The position numbers were made by a program, and so were the translations under genes. DNA of 64,000 nt from Microcoleus vaginatus PCC 9802 (lineage in GTDB: Bacteria; Cyanobacteriota; Cyanobacteriia; Cyanobacteriales; Microcoleaceae). Of the stretch, positions 61,821 to 64,000 are shown in pieces (the stretch's first letter is position 1; every line of letters begins with the position of its first letter). The stretch covers positions 2,987,001 to 3,051,000 of the forward strand of contig CP031740.1 of NCBI GenBank assembly GCA_022701275.1, given 5' to 3'. The notes below the pieces were generated by a model that was given only the letters and a program-made list of their open reading frames with translations, did not search any database and was not told where the DNA came from.

Positions 61821-64000
61821 TTAACCTTGACTGTAAGCCTCCATTGGCAAACAAGAACAGACAAAATTGCGATCGCCAAACGCATTATCTATCCGCCCCA
61901 CCGCCGGCCAAAACTTATGTTCGCGAGTCCAAGGTGCCGGATAAGCCGCTTGTGCGCGAGTATAAGGACGATTCCACTCATCAACCATCAGAGATTCTGC
62001 GGTATGCGGCGCATTTTTCAATACGTTATTTTGCGCGTCCACATTACCTTTTTCAATTTCCGCAATTTCAGATCGAATCGCAATCATCGCTTCGCAAAAA
62101 CGGTCTAATTCCTGCTTCGATTCGCTTTCCGTCGGTTCCACCATTACTGTACCAGCGACCGGCCAAGAAACCGTCGGCGCGTGATAGCCGTAATCCATCA
62201 ACCGTTTAGCAATATCTTCAACTTCAATAGCCGCAGATTTTTTGAGCGATCGCAAATCCAGAATACACTCGTGCGCCACCAAACCAGCTTTCCCTTTGTA
62301 CAAAACCGGATAGTAAGATTCTAAGCGTTTTGCCATGTAATTAGCATTAAGAATTGCTACTTTTGTTGCCTCAGTTAAACCCGCTCCTCCCATCATCCGA
62401 ATGTACATCCAAGAAATAGGCAAAATGCTAGCACTTCCCCAAGGCGCTGCGGAAACAGCACCAACTGATGTTTGTTGACTGTTGACTGTTGACTGTTGAC
62501 TGTTCGCTGTTGACTGTTGACTGTTAAGAATAGAATGACTGGGCAAAAATTCTACTAAATGAGACATTACCCCAATCGGCCCCATTCCCGGCCCGCCGCC
62601 ACCGTGGGGAATACAGAAAGTTTTGTGCAGATTTAAGTGGCAAACATCAGCACCAAAATCACCGGGGCGGCACAAACCAACTTGAGCATTCATATTTGCG
62701 CCGTCCATATAAACTTGTCCACCGCAGTTGTGGACAATATCGCAAATATCTTTAATCTCTTCCTCAAAAACGCCGTGCGTTGATGGATATGTCACCATCA
62801 AAGCCGCCAGTTCATTTTTGTGTTTTTCTGCTTTTTTATGTAAGTCAGCAACATCAATATTGCCCTGAGAATCGCACTCGACAGCAACTACTTTCATCCC
62901 CGCCATCACCGCGCTAGCCGGATTTGTACCGTGGGCTGACTGGGGAATCAAACAGATATTTCGGTGAGATTCGCCTTGGTGTTCGTGGTATTGACGAATA
63001 ACTAACAAACCCGCGTATTCGCCCTGAGAACCAGCGTTTGGCTGCAAAGAAATTCCCGCAAAACCGGTAATTTCGGCTAGCCACTGTTCTAGTTGCACGA
63101 ACATCATTTGATAGCCGCGAGTTTGATCGCGCGGTGCAAAGGGATGTATCTTGCCAAATTCTGCCCAAGTCACCGGGATCATCTCTGCTGTTGCATTCAA
63201 TTTCATGGTGCAAGAACCCAAGGGAATCATCGATGTATTTAGCGATAAATCTTTGGCTTCTAAACGGTGCAAATAGCGCAAAAGTTCAGTTTCGGAATGA
63301 TAGCTGTTGAAAACTGGATGCGCGAGATAGCTGCTGGTGCGATCGCAAAAATCTGGTAATGTCAAATAGCCACTCAATGCGTCTGCATCCAACGCCATGT
63401 TGAGAGCATTCTGCCCGTCAGCCCTGATATAATCCTTATCCTGTGCAAAAATTTTCCACAACTCTTGCACATCTTCAACGGTGACAGTTTCATCTAAACT
63501 AATTCCCACTGTCGAGTTATCGAAAATTCGGAGATTAATTTTGCGACTTTTAGCAGCTTCTAGAATTTCGGACAGCGGTTTGTCTCCCAATTCTACCCGC
63601 AAAGTATCGAAGAAATGTTGAGAACAAATTTTGTATCCGAAACTTCTTAAACCGGATGCCAAAAGGGCAGTTAAATTCCATACTTTCTCAGCAATGTCAT
63701 TCAGTCCAGACGGGCCGTGATAAACAGCATACATACTCGCCATCACTGCCAGCAAAACTTGAGCCGTACAAATATTGCTAGTAGCTTTTTCTCGGCGGAT
63801 GTGCTGTTCACGAGTTTGCAAGGCCAAACGCAAAGCAGATTTGCCGTTAGCATCTTTAGAAACGCCGACGATTCTCCCGGGAACTTGACGTTTAAACTCT
63901 TCTCGCGTGGCGAAATAGGCTGCGTGGGGCCCTCCGAATCCCATCGGCACTCCGAAGCGCTGAGTGCTTCCTACGGCTATATCCGCGCCGAATTCGCCGG
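61821..64000 (-). CDS. gcvP: Glycine dehydrogenase (decarboxylating), partial
   Basis: The C-terminal 726 or so residues of the P-protein of the glycine cleavage system; the gene enters from beyond 64000, where the frame stays open ([20 protein letters not shown]). Seen: [18 protein letters not shown], the PLP-binding Lys in [21 protein letters not shown] and the C-terminal [16 protein letters not shown]. It decarboxylates glycine in photorespiration. Between FLPSHSI and [12 protein letters not shown] the protein carries about 20 extra residues ([20 protein letters not shown]), encoded by a GTTGACT heptamer array at 62472-62525. The insertion keeps the frame and probably sits in a surface loop. 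Confidence 0.97.
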   Translation of the reverse strand, partial: GEFGADIAVGSTQRFGVPMGFGGPHAAYFATREEFKRQVPGRIVGVSKDANGKSALRLALQTREQHIRREKATSNICTAQVLLAVMASMYAVYHGPSGLNDIAEKVWNLTALLASGLRSFGYKICSQHFFDTLRVELGDKPLSEILEAAKSRKINLRIFDNSTVGISLDETVTVEDVQELWKIFAQDKDYIRADGQNALNMALDADALSGYLTLPDFCDRTSSYLAHPVFNSYHSETELLRYLHRLEAKDLSLNTSMIPLGSCTMKLNATAEMIPVTWAEFGKIHPFAPRDQTRGYQMMFVQLEQWLAEITGFAGISLQPNAGSQGEYAGLLVIRQYHEHQGESHRNICLIPQSAHGTNPASAVMAGMKVVAVECDSQGNIDVADLHKKAEKHKNELAALMVTYPSTHGVFEEEIKDICDIVHNCGGQVYMDGANMNAQVGLCRPGDFGADVCHLNLHKTFCIPHGGGGPGMGPIGVMSHLVEFLPSHSILNSQQSTANSQQSTVNSQQTSVGAVSAAPWGSASILPISWMYIRMMGGAGLTEATKVAILNANYMAKRLESYYPVLYKGKAGLVAHECILDLRSLKKSAAIEVEDIAKRLMDYGYHAPTVSWPVAGTVMVEPTESESKQELDRFCEAMIAIRSEIAEIEKGNVDAQNNVLKNAPHTAESLMVDEWNRPYTRAQAAYPAPWTREHKFWPAVGRIDNAFGDRNFVCSCLPMEAYSQG
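62472..62525. repeat. Heptamer tandem repeat inside gcvP
   Basis: TGTTGACTGTTGACTGTTGA... about seven units of GTTGACT, one with CGC instead. It is in frame with gcvP. Same unit at 19576-19602. Confidence 0.7.

Overview
The window comes from a filamentous cyanobacterium, most likely of the Microcoleus/Oscillatoria/Kamptonema type. It carries psbA, cofG, the efp-accB pair, secG, thiL, a TLP40-like cyclophilin, many HIP1 octamers (GCGATCGC), heptamer tandem repeats (AATCTAA and GTTGACT types) and small dispersed hairpin repeats typical of that group. No rRNA, CRISPR array or prophage block was seen. One tRNA (Cys) is present.

Layout. 1-4.2 kb is an accessory region. It holds a partial two-gene pair with overlapping frames, an AT-rich nuclease-STAND ATPase gene behind an operator-like promoter, and two decayed reading frames. 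4.2-10.4 kb has tRNA-Cys, a cyclic-nucleotide-type phosphodiesterase, a cytoplasmic alpha-amylase, an SDR dehydrogenase, cofG and a psbA copy of the Glu130 (high-light) type. 10.8-22.7 kb is core: a GerMN protein, ArsR regulator, accB, efp, lumenal cyclophilin, thiL, cysteine desulfurase and a phospholipase D-like lipoprotein with EF-hand and helix-hairpin-helix motifs. A broken TPR gene and a Uma2 endonuclease lie among them. 22.8-29.9 kb holds a Ca2+/H+ exchanger and envelope-type proteins: tandem MORN-repeat paralogues, a proline-rich lipoprotein and a retropepsin-like protease. 30.2-34.3 kb has gpmI, secG, a matrixin-like protease, a NUDIX hydrolase and a rhodanese without the catalytic cysteine.

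34.7-38.9 kb is a compact three-gene operon: a small protein with a possible N-terminal winged helix, a P-loop ATPase with a full Walker A/B set, and a PD-(D/E)xK nuclease-like protein. I do not recognise it as a named defence system, and it is the best candidate here for an undescribed one. 39.2-43.3 kb has a LOV-PAS-GGDEF-EAL signalling protein and a frameshifted SPFH/prohibitin gene. 43.6-44.9 kb is a TnpB-only IS605-like element with hairpins at both ends. 45.3-49.9 kb has endonuclease V, a KGG stress protein, an FHA/zinc-ribbon protein and an FHA-oxidoreductase fusion. 50.3-64 kb holds a membrane protein, an orphan cytosine-C5 methyltransferase, miaB, ddl, an AI-2E-family permease, an HtrA protease, a ferredoxin-MBL hydrolase, a membrane-anchored GH44 glycosidase and the 3' two-thirds of gcvP. 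The gcvP frame carries an in-frame insertion made of heptamer repeats.

A recurring theme is that small repeats touch coding sequence. Stop codons of at least three genes (cofG, the matrixin-like gene and the NUDIX gene) lie inside repeats, and gcvP has absorbed one.
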